Source of the DNA: Pseudomonas viridiflava
GTDB lineage: Bacteria; Pseudomonadota; Gammaproteobacteria; Pseudomonadales; Pseudomonadaceae
NCBI RefSeq assembly: GCF_001642795.1
Contig: NZ_LKEH01000018.1
Location: forward strand, 251,649 to 310,637
Length of the DNA: 58,989 bases
Direction of reading: 5' to 3'
In this document: piece by piece, positions 26,186 to 35,307 of the stretch
Position numbering within the stretch: position 1 is the first letter of the stretch
Layout of the letters: each line of letters opens with the position of its first letter
The notes under the pieces: generated by a model
Database searches by the model: none
Seen by the model: only the letters and a program-made list of their open reading frames with translations
What the model was told of the DNA's origin: nothing
Translations under genes and position numbers: made by a program

Positions 26186-26887
26186 CTATTCATCCCACTC
26201 CGATCGGCTCAGCAAATAGCCCTTACCCCACACGGTCTTTATCTTGCGGGGGTCGCCCGGGTCATCCTCGAACTTGCGCCGCAACTTGGAAATGGCGACA
26301 TCGACCGAGCGGTCCACGCCGTTGAATTCGATGCCACGCAGTTGCTGGATCAGTTGATCACGACTCAGCACTTCTCCCACGTGGCTGGCCAGTACCAGCA
26401 GCAGATTGTATTCGCCGGACGACAGCTCGACGTCCTGTGATCGCCATTGCACCTGGCGCTCTGCGAGGTCGATCACTAACTGGCCCAGCACGATTTGTCT
26501 GGCATCACGGCGAGGCGTGGCAGCCGCGCTGCGGCGCAGTAACGTGCGAATCCGCGCCAGCAGAACCCGGGGCTCGCAAGGCTTGGCCACGTAGTCATCC
26601 GCACCGGTTTCCAGGCCCAGAATCTGGTCGTCGCTCTTGCCGCGGGCGGTGAGCATTATGATCGGCAGCGCGGGTTGTTCATCGCGTAATTGTCGGCAGA
26701 CATGCAGCCCGTCCAGTCCCGGCAGCATCAGGTCGAGGATGACCAGATCGGGCCGCAGTCGATGCATGCCGTCGAGCGCCCGGTCGCCACGGTTGACCAC
26801 GTTCACCTGATAGTCAAACCGCTGCAGGTAGCTGGCAATCAGCTCTGCAAGGGCTGCGTCATCCTCGACAAGCATGATCGTGGTCAT
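26186..26887 (-). CDS. OmpR-family response regulator (RstA-like)
   Basis: A 233-residue regulator with phospho-acceptor Asp52 (LVILDLMLPG), Lys in YVAKPCEPR and a C-terminal winged helix (DRSVDVAISKLRRKFEDDP, KTVWGKGYLL). ATG 26887 (MTTIML) fits the family start; the open extension to 26956 covers the promoter region. It diverges from the RND pump genes. The 21-bp-phased direct repeat between them is the expected type of site for a tandem-binding OmpR-family dimer. Confidence 0.92.
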   Translation of the reverse strand: MTTIMLVEDDAALAELIASYLQRFDYQVNVVNRGDRALDGMHRLRPDLVILDLMLPGLDGLHVCRQLRDEQPALPIIMLTARGKSDDQILGLETGADDYVAKPCEPRVLLARIRTLLRRSAAATPRRDARQIVLGQLVIDLAERQVQWRSQDVELSSGEYNLLLVLASHVGEVLSRDQLIQQLRGIEFNGVDRSVDVAISKLRRKFEDDPGDPRKIKTVWGKGYLLSRSEWDE

Positions 26888-26951
26888 TGTTCGGGCCGTT
26901 TCACAAAGAGGGTCAGCATAACCAGAGCAACAACCCCCGGCGTAAATCCTT

Positions 26952-26987
26952 AACACTTATTCACATCTTCCCAACACTTGTTTACAT
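26952..26987. promoter_or_regulatory. Direct repeat phased by 21 bp, predicted response-regulator site
   Basis: AACACTTATTCACAT (26952-26966) and AACACTTGTTTACAT (26973-26987) match at 13 of 15 bases and start 21 bp apart, two helical turns. They lie 65-88 bp from the regulator start and 50-90 bp from the pump start. OmpR-family dimers bind head-to-tail repeats of this sort, so the neighbouring regulator is the natural candidate. Confidence 0.65.
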
Positions 26988-27039
26988 GCGTTGGCGAGCG
27001 TGTCTCTAGCATGGCGTAACGTCCAGAGGAACGCCAACC

Positions 27040-28203
27040 ATGCTGTCAGTCTTGTGTCTTCATCCATACCGTTTGCTCCTCTGTGCAGGGCTTGTAACGC
27101 TTGCCGCCTGCAGCGAGCCGCCTGCCCCCCAGGACGCGACACCTGCTCGGGTGAGTGTCGAAACCGTCGCCCCCCGACCGCTGACCCTCACCACTGAACT
27201 CAACGGTCGTCTGGTCTCGCCGCGCACGGCCGAAGTGCGTGCGCGTGTGGCCGGGATCGTGCTGCAACGGGTCTACCGCGAAGGCACGGACGTGCGCCAG
27301 GGCGATGTGCTGTTTCGTATCGACCCGGCACCTTTCCAGGCCGATCTGGACAGTGCCGAAGCGGCGTTGCGCAAGGCTGACGCCAACCTCTATCAAACCA
27401 GGCTGCAGTCAGAGCGATACGCCGAACTGGTGGACATCAACGCCGTCAGCCGTCAGGAGGCGGAAAACGCCAAGGCAGCTTTTCTGCAGGCTCGGGCTGA
27501 CGTTGCGTCCGCGCGTGCTGCACTCAAGCGTGCCCGTTTGAATCTTGGGTATGCGACAGTTACGGCGCCGATTTCCGGGCGCATCGGCAGGGCGCTGGTC
27601 ACCGAGGGCGCGCTGGTCGGGCAGGGCGATGCCACGGCGCTCGCGATCATTCAGCAATTACAGCCCATTTATGCCGACATCAATCAGACCACTCGCCAGA
27701 TCGGCGAACTGCGGCGTTCGCTGCAGCAGGGTCAGTTGCAGGCCCTCGAGCAAGGTCAGGTCAGTGCCACACTGGTTCAGGAAGATGGCGGCCCATACCC
27801 GGAAAAAGGTCGGTTGCTGTTTTCCGACCTGACCGTGGATCAGAGCACCGGCCAGGTCATTCTGCGCAGCGAGTTTCCCAACCCGCGCAATGAGCTGCTG
27901 CCGGGCAGCTTCATTCGCGTGCAACTGGATCAGGCCCGCACAGACCAGGGCGTCACTGTCGCCCAGCGTGCCGTACAGCGTGATGCGGCGGGCAAGGCGT
28001 CGGTGCTGATCGTGGATGCCGAAGGCAAGGTTCAGGAGCGTACCGTCGAACTGGGCGGGGTGCAGCGCAATCGCTGGATTGTCAGGTCCGGTCTTCAGGC
28101 GGGTGATCGCGTCGTGGTGGCCGGACTGCAACACGTGCAGCCCGGCATGAAGGTGAACGCTGAGGAACAGACCGCGCAGTTCGCTGAATCGGAGCACAAG
28201 TAA
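27040..28203 (+). CDS. RND efflux periplasmic adaptor (MexA/AcrA-like lipoprotein)
   Basis: A 387-residue membrane-fusion protein. The lipobox LAAC places the lipidated cysteine at residue 24. The barrel-sandwich halves (ARVAGIVLQRVYREGTDV and LGYATVTAPISGRIG) enclose an alpha-helical hairpin near residues 100-160. It should bridge the inner-membrane pump to an outer-membrane channel. The stop and the pump start share one base (TAATG at 28201-28205), showing tight coupling. Confidence 0.93.
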   Translation: MLSVLCLHPYRLLLCAGLVTLAACSEPPAPQDATPARVSVETVAPRPLTLTTELNGRLVSPRTAEVRARVAGIVLQRVYREGTDVRQGDVLFRIDPAPFQADLDSAEAALRKADANLYQTRLQSERYAELVDINAVSRQEAENAKAAFLQARADVASARAALKRARLNLGYATVTAPISGRIGRALVTEGALVGQGDATALAIIQQLQPIYADINQTTRQIGELRRSLQQGQLQALEQGQVSATLVQEDGGPYPEKGRLLFSDLTVDQSTGQVILRSEFPNPRNELLPGSFIRVQLDQARTDQGVTVAQRAVQRDAAGKASVLIVDAEGKVQERTVELGGVQRNRWIVRSGLQAGDRVVVAGLQHVQPGMKVNAEEQTAQFAESEHK

Positions 28204-31200
28204 TGGCGCTGTTCTTTATCGGTCGGCCGGTCTTTGCCTGGGTCATTGCCCTGTTCATCGTGCTGGCGGGTCTGTTGGCAATCCCGAAGTTGCCCGTGGC
28301 CCAATACCCCAGCGTCGCGCCACCGCAGATCGAGCTGACCGCCACCTATCCGGGCGCTTCTGCCCAGACCATCGATGAAAGTGTGGTCAGTCTGATCGAG
28401 CAGGAACTGAACGGTGTCAATCACCTGCTGTATTTCAGCTCCAGCAGCAGTCAGGGCACGGCGACCATGACGATCACCTTTCAGACCGGCACCAACCCGG
28501 AGCTGGCCAAGGTCGATGTACAGAACCGCCTGAAAATCGTCGAGCCGCGCCTGCCTCGCGCCGTGAGCCAGCAGGGTTTGCAGATCGAAGAAACCTCGGC
28601 GGGCTTTCTGATGATCGGCACACTCACTTCGACTGACGGGCGCCTGGACGAAATTGCGCTGAGCGACTATCTGACGCGCAACGTCGTCAACGAGCTCAAG
28701 CGTCTTGAAGGCGTTGGCAAGGCGCAGTTATTCGGTTCCGAACGCGCCATGCGGATCTGGATCGATCCGCAGAAACTCGTGGCCTACTCGCTAACCCCGG
28801 CGGACGTAAGCCAGGCGATTGCCGAGCAGAACGTGCAGGTTTCGGCGGGCAGTATTGGCGATCTGCCGTCTCCGACGGATCAGGAGCTGACCGCGACCGT
28901 TATGGTCAGGGGCCAGCTCAGTACGCCAGAGGAATTTTCCGCCATCGTGCTCAAGGCCAATCCGAACGGTTCCAGCGTGACGGTGGGCGATGTGGCAAGG
29001 GTCGAGGAGGGCGGTCAGAGCTACAATTTCGCAACCCGTCTGGACGGTAAGGCTTCCGTGGCCGTCGGCGTGCAATTGGCGCCTGCGGGAAACGCAATGA
29101 GCACTGCGACGCTGGTACGTGAAAAGCTCGACGAGCTGTCGCGCTATTTTCCGGCCGGTGTGAAGTACGACATTCCGTACGACACATCGCCCTTCGTCAA
29201 AGTCTCGATCACCAAGGTTATCCACACCTTGATGGAGGCGATGGCGCTGGTGTTCGTCGTGATGTTCCTGTTCCTGCAGAACATTCGCTACACCCTGATT
29301 CCGGCATTGGTCGTGCCGGTCGCCTTGATGGGGACGTTTGCAGTGATGTACGTGCTGGGCTTTTCCATCAACGTGCTGACGCTGTTCGGCATGGTTCTGG
29401 CCATCGGCATTCTGGTAGACGATGCGATTGTGGTGGTGGAAAACGTCGAACGGCTGATGGTGCAGGAGGGGCTGTCACCCAAGGATGCTACGCGCAAGGC
29501 CATGGGGGAAATCAGTAGCGCGATCATCGGTATCACGCTTGTGCTGACGGCGGTGTTCATTCCGATGGCGTTCATGCCTGGCTCGGTTGGCGTGATCTAC
29601 CAGCAGTTCTCGATTTCCATGGCCGTGGCCATCGTGTTCTCGGCGTTTCTTGCCCTGAGCCTTACACCCGCGCTGTGCGCAACGCTGCTCAAGCCGATTC
29701 CTGCCGGTTCGCACCCTGAAAAACGCGGATTTTTCGGCTGGTTCAACCGCTCGTTCGAGCGCTTCAGCGGACGTTACGAGGGCTGGGTCAGCAAAGCGGT
29801 GCGTCGCACTGGCCGGTGCATGTTCATGTTCCTGCTGCTGGTGGCCTTCATGGGGCTGCTGTTCAGTCGGCTGCCGTCCTCGTTCCTGCCGGTCGAGGAT
29901 CAGGGGTACACCATCACTGACATCCAGTTGCCGCCGGGCGCGAGTCAAAGCCGTACCATCGACGTCGCCAGACAGATCGAAGCCCATAATGGCCAGGAGT
30001 CCGGCATCACCAACACGGTGATGATCCTCGGCTTCAGCTTTTCAGGCAGCGGGCAAAATGCGGCGCTGGCCTTCACCACGTTGAAAGACTGGTCGCAGAG
30101 AAGCGCAGAGGATTCGGCGCAGGCAATCGCAGACCGTGCGACAGCTGTATTCAGTGGTCTCAAGGACGCCATGGTGTTCAGTCTGCTGCCGCCTCCGGTG
30201 GAAGGGCTCGGCACCTCGGGCGGTTTCGAAGTCCGGCTGCAGGACCGCGGTGGCCAAGGCTATGAGGCGCTCACTCAGGCGCGTGACGAGCTGCTGGGCA
30301 GGGTCGCAGCGAGCCCGGTTCTGCAGAACGTGCGCGAGGCCTCTCTGGCAGAAACCCCACAAGTGAATATTGAAGTGGATCGCCAGCAGGCCAACGCCAT
30401 GGGCGTCTCGTTCTCGGACATCGCCAATGTGCTATCGACATCGCTGGGGTCCGCCTATGTAAACGATTTTCCGAACAAGGGGCGCATGCAGCAGGTCATC
30501 GTGCAGAGCGAGGGAGATCGTCGTCAGCAGGTTGATGACCTGTTGCGTCTGGAGGTAAAGAACCGTCAGGGCCGAATGGTGCCTGTCTCGGCGTTTGCCA
30601 AGGCGGTGTGGTCGCGCGGGCCTGCCCAGCTCAACCGTTACAACGGTTATCCCGCCGTGAGCCTCTCCGGGGAACCCGCTGCGGGGCACAGTACGGGCGA
30701 GGCCATGGATGAGCTTGAACGTCTGGCGTCGGCACTGCCCAAAGGCTTTGCACTGGAGTGGACCGGCCTTTCCCTGCAGGAGCGCGTTTCGGGCGGGCAG
30801 GCGTCATTGCTACTGGCGTTGTCCATGTTGGTGGTGTTTTTGTGCCTGGCAGCGCTCTATGAAAGCTGGGCGATTCCGGTTGCGGTGCTGCTGGTGGTGC
30901 CGCTGGGTATCCTGGGCGCAGTGTTGGCCGTCACCTTGCGGGGCATGCCCAACGATGTGTTCTTCAAGGTCGGCCTGATCACGATTATTGGTCTGTCGGC
31001 CAAGAACGCAATCCTGATCATCGAGTTTGCCAAGACCCTGCACGATCAAGGCATGGGGCGGGTCGAAGCGAGCATCCAGGCTGCACGCCTGCGTTTGCGG
31101 CCGATTGTAATGACCTCTCTGGCCTTCATTCTTGGTGTGGTGCCGTTGGTGTTCGCCACCGGTGCCAGTTCGGCGAGCCAGCAGGCAATTGGTACCGGCG

Positions 31201-31310
31201 TGATCGGTGGCATGTTGACCGCCACGCTGGCGGTGATTTTTGTGCCGGTGTTCTTCGTGCTGGTCATGGGGCTTGTGGAACGTTCGAAGCGCTTCGGGCG
31301 AACGCCGTAA
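28203..31310 (+). CDS. RND multidrug efflux pump, MexB/AcrB type
   Basis: A 1035-residue HAE-1 family pump with twelve helices and two large periplasmic loops. The proton-relay motif GILVDDAIVVVEN lies near residue 400 and the second-half helix GLSAKNAILIIEF is typical. It forms a trimer that exports hydrophobic drugs using proton motive force. No outer-membrane channel gene follows, so it must borrow one encoded elsewhere, such as an OprM-like channel. The adjacent two-component system probably controls it. Confidence 0.94.
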   Translation: MALFFIGRPVFAWVIALFIVLAGLLAIPKLPVAQYPSVAPPQIELTATYPGASAQTIDESVVSLIEQELNGVNHLLYFSSSSSQGTATMTITFQTGTNPELAKVDVQNRLKIVEPRLPRAVSQQGLQIEETSAGFLMIGTLTSTDGRLDEIALSDYLTRNVVNELKRLEGVGKAQLFGSERAMRIWIDPQKLVAYSLTPADVSQAIAEQNVQVSAGSIGDLPSPTDQELTATVMVRGQLSTPEEFSAIVLKANPNGSSVTVGDVARVEEGGQSYNFATRLDGKASVAVGVQLAPAGNAMSTATLVREKLDELSRYFPAGVKYDIPYDTSPFVKVSITKVIHTLMEAMALVFVVMFLFLQNIRYTLIPALVVPVALMGTFAVMYVLGFSINVLTLFGMVLAIGILVDDAIVVVENVERLMVQEGLSPKDATRKAMGEISSAIIGITLVLTAVFIPMAFMPGSVGVIYQQFSISMAVAIVFSAFLALSLTPALCATLLKPIPAGSHPEKRGFFGWFNRSFERFSGRYEGWVSKAVRRTGRCMFMFLLLVAFMGLLFSRLPSSFLPVEDQGYTITDIQLPPGASQSRTIDVARQIEAHNGQESGITNTVMILGFSFSGSGQNAALAFTTLKDWSQRSAEDSAQAIADRATAVFSGLKDAMVFSLLPPPVEGLGTSGGFEVRLQDRGGQGYEALTQARDELLGRVAASPVLQNVREASLAETPQVNIEVDRQQANAMGVSFSDIANVLSTSLGSAYVNDFPNKGRMQQVIVQSEGDRRQQVDDLLRLEVKNRQGRMVPVSAFAKAVWSRGPAQLNRYNGYPAVSLSGEPAAGHSTGEAMDELERLASALPKGFALEWTGLSLQERVSGGQASLLLALSMLVVFLCLAALYESWAIPVAVLLVVPLGILGAVLAVTLRGMPNDVFFKVGLITIIGLSAKNAILIIEFAKTLHDQGMGRVEASIQAARLRLRPIVMTSLAFILGVVPLVFATGASSASQQAIGTGVIGGMLTATLAVIFVPVFFVLVMGLVERSKRFGRTP

Positions 31311-31353
31311 ACAGGCGAGCCCTTTGTTCAATGCTGTGAAGAGGTTATCTGTC

Positions 31354-32841
31354 GTGCCTGGAAAAGCTGCCAATCGTTGGTGGGTGCTGCTGTCGGTGAT
31401 AATGGCGTTTCTGCCTATTGTGCTGGACATGACCATCCTGCATGTCGCTGTGCCGTCGTTGACCCTTGCGTTGCAGGCTACCGGGACGCAGGTGCTGTGG
31501 ATCATCGACATCTATCCGTTGCTGATGGCCAGTCTGCTGATTCCCATGGGCACGCTCGCCGACAAGGTCGGGCATCGCCGGATAATGGTGTCGGGGCTGG
31601 CGATTTTCGGCATCGGATCGATACTGGCAGCGTTTTCGCCTACGGCCTGGGCGCTGATCGGGGCGCGTGCGTTCATGGCCTTCGGTGCCGCGATGGTCAT
31701 GCCATGCACACTCGCCATTATTCGTCAGACCTTCGAGGACGAAACCGAGCGAGCGACCGCGCTGGGCGTCTGGGGCGCGGTGGCGTCTGCAGGCGCTGCG
31801 GTCGGCCCGCTGGCAGGTGGCGCGCTGCTGGAGCACTTCTGGTGGGGATCGGTGTTTCTCGTTAACGTCCCGGTAATGCTGATCGTTCTGCCTCTGGTAG
31901 TCGTCTACAGCCCGAAACAGTCCACGTTGAACGACGCACCCTGGCCCATCGGTCAGGCCGTGATTCTGATGGCCGGCATCATGGCCAGCGTGTACGCGCT
32001 CAAGTCCGGCTTTGTCGCCGGTAATCCTGTGGCCGTGACAGGGGCCTGCTCGCTGATCGGCATGCTGCTGCTGTTCTGGTTCTTCAGAAAACAACTGCGC
32101 TCACCCCAGCCGATGCTGGACCTTGGCCTGTTCAGGATTCCTGCAATCGGCGCGGGCGTGGGCATGGCGCTGGTGGTGATGGGTGCGCTGGCAGGCGTCG
32201 AATTGATGCTGGCGCAGGAACTGCAATTCGTACTGGGGCAGACGCCGTTGCAGGCCGGGATATTCATGCTTCCGTTGATGATCGCTTCGGCTGTCGGCGG
32301 ACCTTTTTCGGGACGGATTCTGCGTGCTGTCGGATTACGAACACTCGCGACGACTTCCCTGCTGATTTCCGCAGCGAGCCTCGCCGGGCTGGCAGTTGCC
32401 AGTCTGGGGGAGGGCGGAGTCGAGGTGATCCTGTTGCTCGCCGCGCTGGGCCTGGCACTGAGTGTCGGCATGACCGCTTCTTCAGTGGCAATCATGAGCA
32501 ACACGCCGGTCGACAAGGCCGGTTCCGCCGGTGCGCTTGAAGCCACCAGCTACGATCTTGGCTCGGGACTGGGCATCACCGTGTTCGGCATCGTGCTGGC
32601 ATCAGGTTACCAGCGCTCCATCCAGTTGCCGGATGGCATCGCGCCCGAACTTGCCGATTCCGCAACGCGCTCCATCGGCGAAACCATGATGGTCGCGAAC
32701 GCTCTTGGCGGCCATCAGGCGCAGCAATTGGTGGCGGCCGGGCAGGCAGCGTTCAGTGCGTCGCACAGCCTGGTGCTGCTGGTGGCGGCTGGTCTGATTG
32801 CAGTGATGAGCGCGGTGGTGTGGCGGGTGTTACGGACCTAG
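31354..32841 (+). CDS. MFS drug exporter, DHA2 family (SmvA-like)
   Basis: A 495-residue fourteen-helix antiporter. The DHA2 hallmarks are the acidic LDMTILHVAVPSLT in helix one and GTLADKVGHRRIMVSG in the first loop. SmvA-type members export quaternary ammonium compounds and methyl viologen. I chose GTG 31354, with AAGAGG nine bases upstream; the open frame back to 31240 overlaps the RND gene. The 43-bp gap suggests cotranscription with the RND pair, joining two export systems. Its stop overlaps that of the convergent AraC gene. Confidence 0.88.
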   Translation: MPGKAANRWWVLLSVIMAFLPIVLDMTILHVAVPSLTLALQATGTQVLWIIDIYPLLMASLLIPMGTLADKVGHRRIMVSGLAIFGIGSILAAFSPTAWALIGARAFMAFGAAMVMPCTLAIIRQTFEDETERATALGVWGAVASAGAAVGPLAGGALLEHFWWGSVFLVNVPVMLIVLPLVVVYSPKQSTLNDAPWPIGQAVILMAGIMASVYALKSGFVAGNPVAVTGACSLIGMLLLFWFFRKQLRSPQPMLDLGLFRIPAIGAGVGMALVVMGALAGVELMLAQELQFVLGQTPLQAGIFMLPLMIASAVGGPFSGRILRAVGLRTLATTSLLISAASLAGLAVASLGEGGVEVILLLAALGLALSVGMTASSVAIMSNTPVDKAGSAGALEATSYDLGSGLGITVFGIVLASGYQRSIQLPDGIAPELADSATRSIGETMMVANALGGHQAQQLVAAGQAAFSASHSLVLLVAAGLIAVMSAVVWRVLRT

Positions 32842-33881
32842 ACCGATTCACCTGTGTCGGTCTCGTTGCGCGCCGCGCCCGGCGTTTTCCCTGTCCAGGC
32901 CTGAAAGGCCCTGGCAAACGAGTTGGGGTCTTCGAACCCCAGCAGGAACGAAATTTCCGCACTCGACATGGCCGTGTTGCGCAGGTAATGGTGGGCCAGC
33001 GACTCACGCAGGGTGTCGAGTATCTGTTGAAACGTAGTGCCTTCGCTTTGCAGTCTGCGTTGCAGGGTGCGGGTGCTCACGCCCAGTTTGCGACCGACAG
33101 CCTGCATCGAGACCTCCCCGGCCGGCAGGCTCTCCAGCAATGCGCTGCGTACCCGTTCCAGCATGCCGCAGGTTCTGTCCAGATCCGATAGGCGCTGGCG
33201 CAGGTCGGGCTCGAAGAACAGCCACATTCTGTGATTTTCGGTCAGAAACGGGCGATCCATGTCGGCGTTGTCCAGTACCAGCGTCGTGACGGCGCTGTGC
33301 GTGACCGGGATGCCAAAAAACGCTGCATAGAGGTCTGAATCTTTCTCGAAATCGTCCGGCAATGGCCAGCTTATCTGCAGTGGGTTGACCTGGGTGCGAG
33401 TGGCCAACCGTGCCAGTTGCACAAACAGCACCATCTTGAAGATCAGAAATACGGCCGGTGGCGGCTGCGAATCGGTAAGGAAGTCCAGCGTAATGGTGGT
33501 GTGTCTATCGCTGCGCACCATGCGGATTGCCATCGGCGCGATCAGCCGTACATAGGTGGCGAGGCGCTCCATGGCCCCTTTCATGTGGGCACTGCACAGC
33601 GCGGCAAACAATTCGGGATCGAACCAGTCCGCGGACATGACCCGTGCGATCTGCAGGGGCGTTGGAACCGTGGGTTGCAATGATTGGGCTTCTGCCTCGA
33701 TGGCCTCCCACAGTCGAAAGAAATCGGCCGAATTCAGGCGCACGCTGCGACGTGCGAACAGGTCACCCGGCAACTGCGCGCGTCGCAGCACCGGAGGCGC
33801 GGTCACGCCAGCGTCTTGCATCAGAAGTCGCCATCCTGGCCATACCGAATATTCCAGCGCCGAGCTGCGTTTGCCGTTCAT
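32838..33881 (-). CDS. AraC-family regulator, Arabinose_bd (OruR/VirF-like) type
   Basis: A 347-residue regulator. A ~200-residue N-terminal domain of the Arabinose_bd class is followed by a C-terminal double helix-turn-helix (VGRKLGVSTRTLQRRLQSEG and SSAEISFLLGFEDPNSFARA). ATG 33881 (MNGKRSS) fits the family start. The upstream open extension covers the divergent promoter. It is divergent from a short-chain dehydrogenase gene and likely regulates it. Its stop codon and the MFS stop share a CTAG palindrome. Confidence 0.88.
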   Translation of the reverse strand: MNGKRSSALEYSVWPGWRLLMQDAGVTAPPVLRRAQLPGDLFARRSVRLNSADFFRLWEAIEAEAQSLQPTVPTPLQIARVMSADWFDPELFAALCSAHMKGAMERLATYVRLIAPMAIRMVRSDRHTTITLDFLTDSQPPPAVFLIFKMVLFVQLARLATRTQVNPLQISWPLPDDFEKDSDLYAAFFGIPVTHSAVTTLVLDNADMDRPFLTENHRMWLFFEPDLRQRLSDLDRTCGMLERVRSALLESLPAGEVSMQAVGRKLGVSTRTLQRRLQSEGTTFQQILDTLRESLAHHYLRNTAMSSAEISFLLGFEDPNSFARAFQAWTGKTPGAARNETDTGESV

Positions 33882-34156
33882 GGGCTTTTCACTCAAATGT
33901 CTGCACGTTGCAGGGCAGTCTAGGTAGCCGATCGTGCCATCACAATAGCCGATGACGCCAAGGCACCGCGCTGAAGATTGGCGCGTTGGGCAGTCATTCT
34001 GGCGCGTTGCGCGAGTGTCAAAAGGCCGGTGCACGAGCAATCTGGTGTCACGGGCAAATGTGTCGGGCACTTGATGACTCATCAGGACCGCTTCGATGTC
34101 ACAGCCCGCCGAGCAGCCTTACAACGGGCACACATGCGACTCTTCAGGGCATTCAG

Positions 34157-34963
34157 ATGAAAAAGACAATGTTGATTACCGGCGCATCCTCAGGCTTCGG
34201 GCTGCTGCTCGCGACCCGGCTTCACGATCAAGGCTTCGAGGTGATCGGCACCAGCCGTCACCCCCAGAACCATGCGGGTCGTTTCCCCTTCAAACTGCTG
34301 CGTCTTGATGTGACCGATGACGCGTCCATCAAATTCTTTTTGGAGCAGTTGTTCGCGAACATTCCGCGCGTCGATGTGCTGATCAATAACGCCGGTTACA
34401 TGCTGACCGGTATTGCCGAAGAAACCCCTGTCGAGGCCGCGCGGGAGCAGTTCGAAACCAACTTCTGGGGAACGGTCAAGGTGACGAACGCGTTGCTGCC
34501 GTTCATGCGCGAGAAGAAGGGCGGGCAGATCATCACGGTCAGCTCGATTGTCGGCCTGATAGGGCCGCCCAATCTGTCCTATTACTCGGCGTCCAAGCAT
34601 GCGGTCGAAGGCTATTTCAAGTCGCTGCGCTTCGAGCTGGACCCGTTCAACATCAGTGTCAGCATGGTCGAGCCTGTCTGGTTCAAAACCAAGCTGGGGG
34701 TTAATGCCGTGGCGTCGAAAGGCCAGCAGATCGCGGCGTACGATCAGTACCGGCGCAGGGTGGACGCAGCCACCCAGAAGGGCCTGGACGAGGCGCAGGC
34801 GCCGGACGCGGTGGTGGAGAAAATCATCAGGCTGATAGGTGCCCGCAAACCGCCGTTTCGCAACCCGGTTGGCAAAATGTCGGGAATGATCGTGTTTCTG
34901 CAGCATCACGCCCCCAAAATGTTCGAAAGCTCGATCCTGAAAAGTGTGGCTTCGGCTCGATAG
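34157..34963 (+). CDS. Short-chain dehydrogenase/reductase
   Basis: A 268-residue classical SDR with the cofactor motif TGASSGFG at residue ~8, NNAG near 80 and the catalytic YSASK with its upstream serine (TVSSIVG). SDRs oxidise or reduce alcohols and ketones with NAD(P)H; the substrate is not predictable. ATG 34157 is the only start giving the family N-terminus. It is divergent from the AraC gene, 276 bp away, and a YciI protein gene follows 48 bp downstream. Confidence 0.9.
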   Translation: MKKTMLITGASSGFGLLLATRLHDQGFEVIGTSRHPQNHAGRFPFKLLRLDVTDDASIKFFLEQLFANIPRVDVLINNAGYMLTGIAEETPVEAAREQFETNFWGTVKVTNALLPFMREKKGGQIITVSSIVGLIGPPNLSYYSASKHAVEGYFKSLRFELDPFNISVSMVEPVWFKTKLGVNAVASKGQQIAAYDQYRRRVDAATQKGLDEAQAPDAVVEKIIRLIGARKPPFRNPVGKMSGMIVFLQHHAPKMFESSILKSVASAR

Positions 34964-35010
34964 CCTGGACGCCACTGACACTATTCCTTCTATCTTGCAG
35001 GTGATCGCCC

Positions 35011-35307
35011 ATGAAGTTCTATCTGTGCAAATACCTTCCGCCGCGAGCGGATTTTCTCGCCACGATGACTGATATCGAGCGCGCCCTGATGGCGCAGCAT
35101 GGGGCCTATCTGAACGAGCTGCTCGACAAGGGCGTGATTGTCGCGCATGGACCGGTCATGGACGAGCAAGGTGGTTACGGCGTCTCCCTGTACCAGATCG
35201 ACGATGATCAGGAGGTCGACGACTTCACATCACATGACCCGCTTGTCAGGCAAGGGGTAGGCCACTACGAGCACTACCCGATGCTTCACTTGAAGGCGCG
35301 TGGCTGA
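35011..35307 (+). CDS. YciI-family protein
   Basis: A 98-residue ferredoxin-like fold protein of the YciI/muconolactone-isomerase-like group. The conserved His-Asp (SHDPLV) is present near residue 75. Members are small dimeric enzymes such as dechlorinases or have unknown activity. It probably shares the SDR transcript. Its 3' end overlaps the convergent hybrid kinase gene by 22 bp. Confidence 0.85.
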   Translation: MKFYLCKYLPPRADFLATMTDIERALMAQHGAYLNELLDKGVIVAHGPVMDEQGGYGVSLYQIDDDQEVDDFTSHDPLVRQGVGHYEHYPMLHLKARG

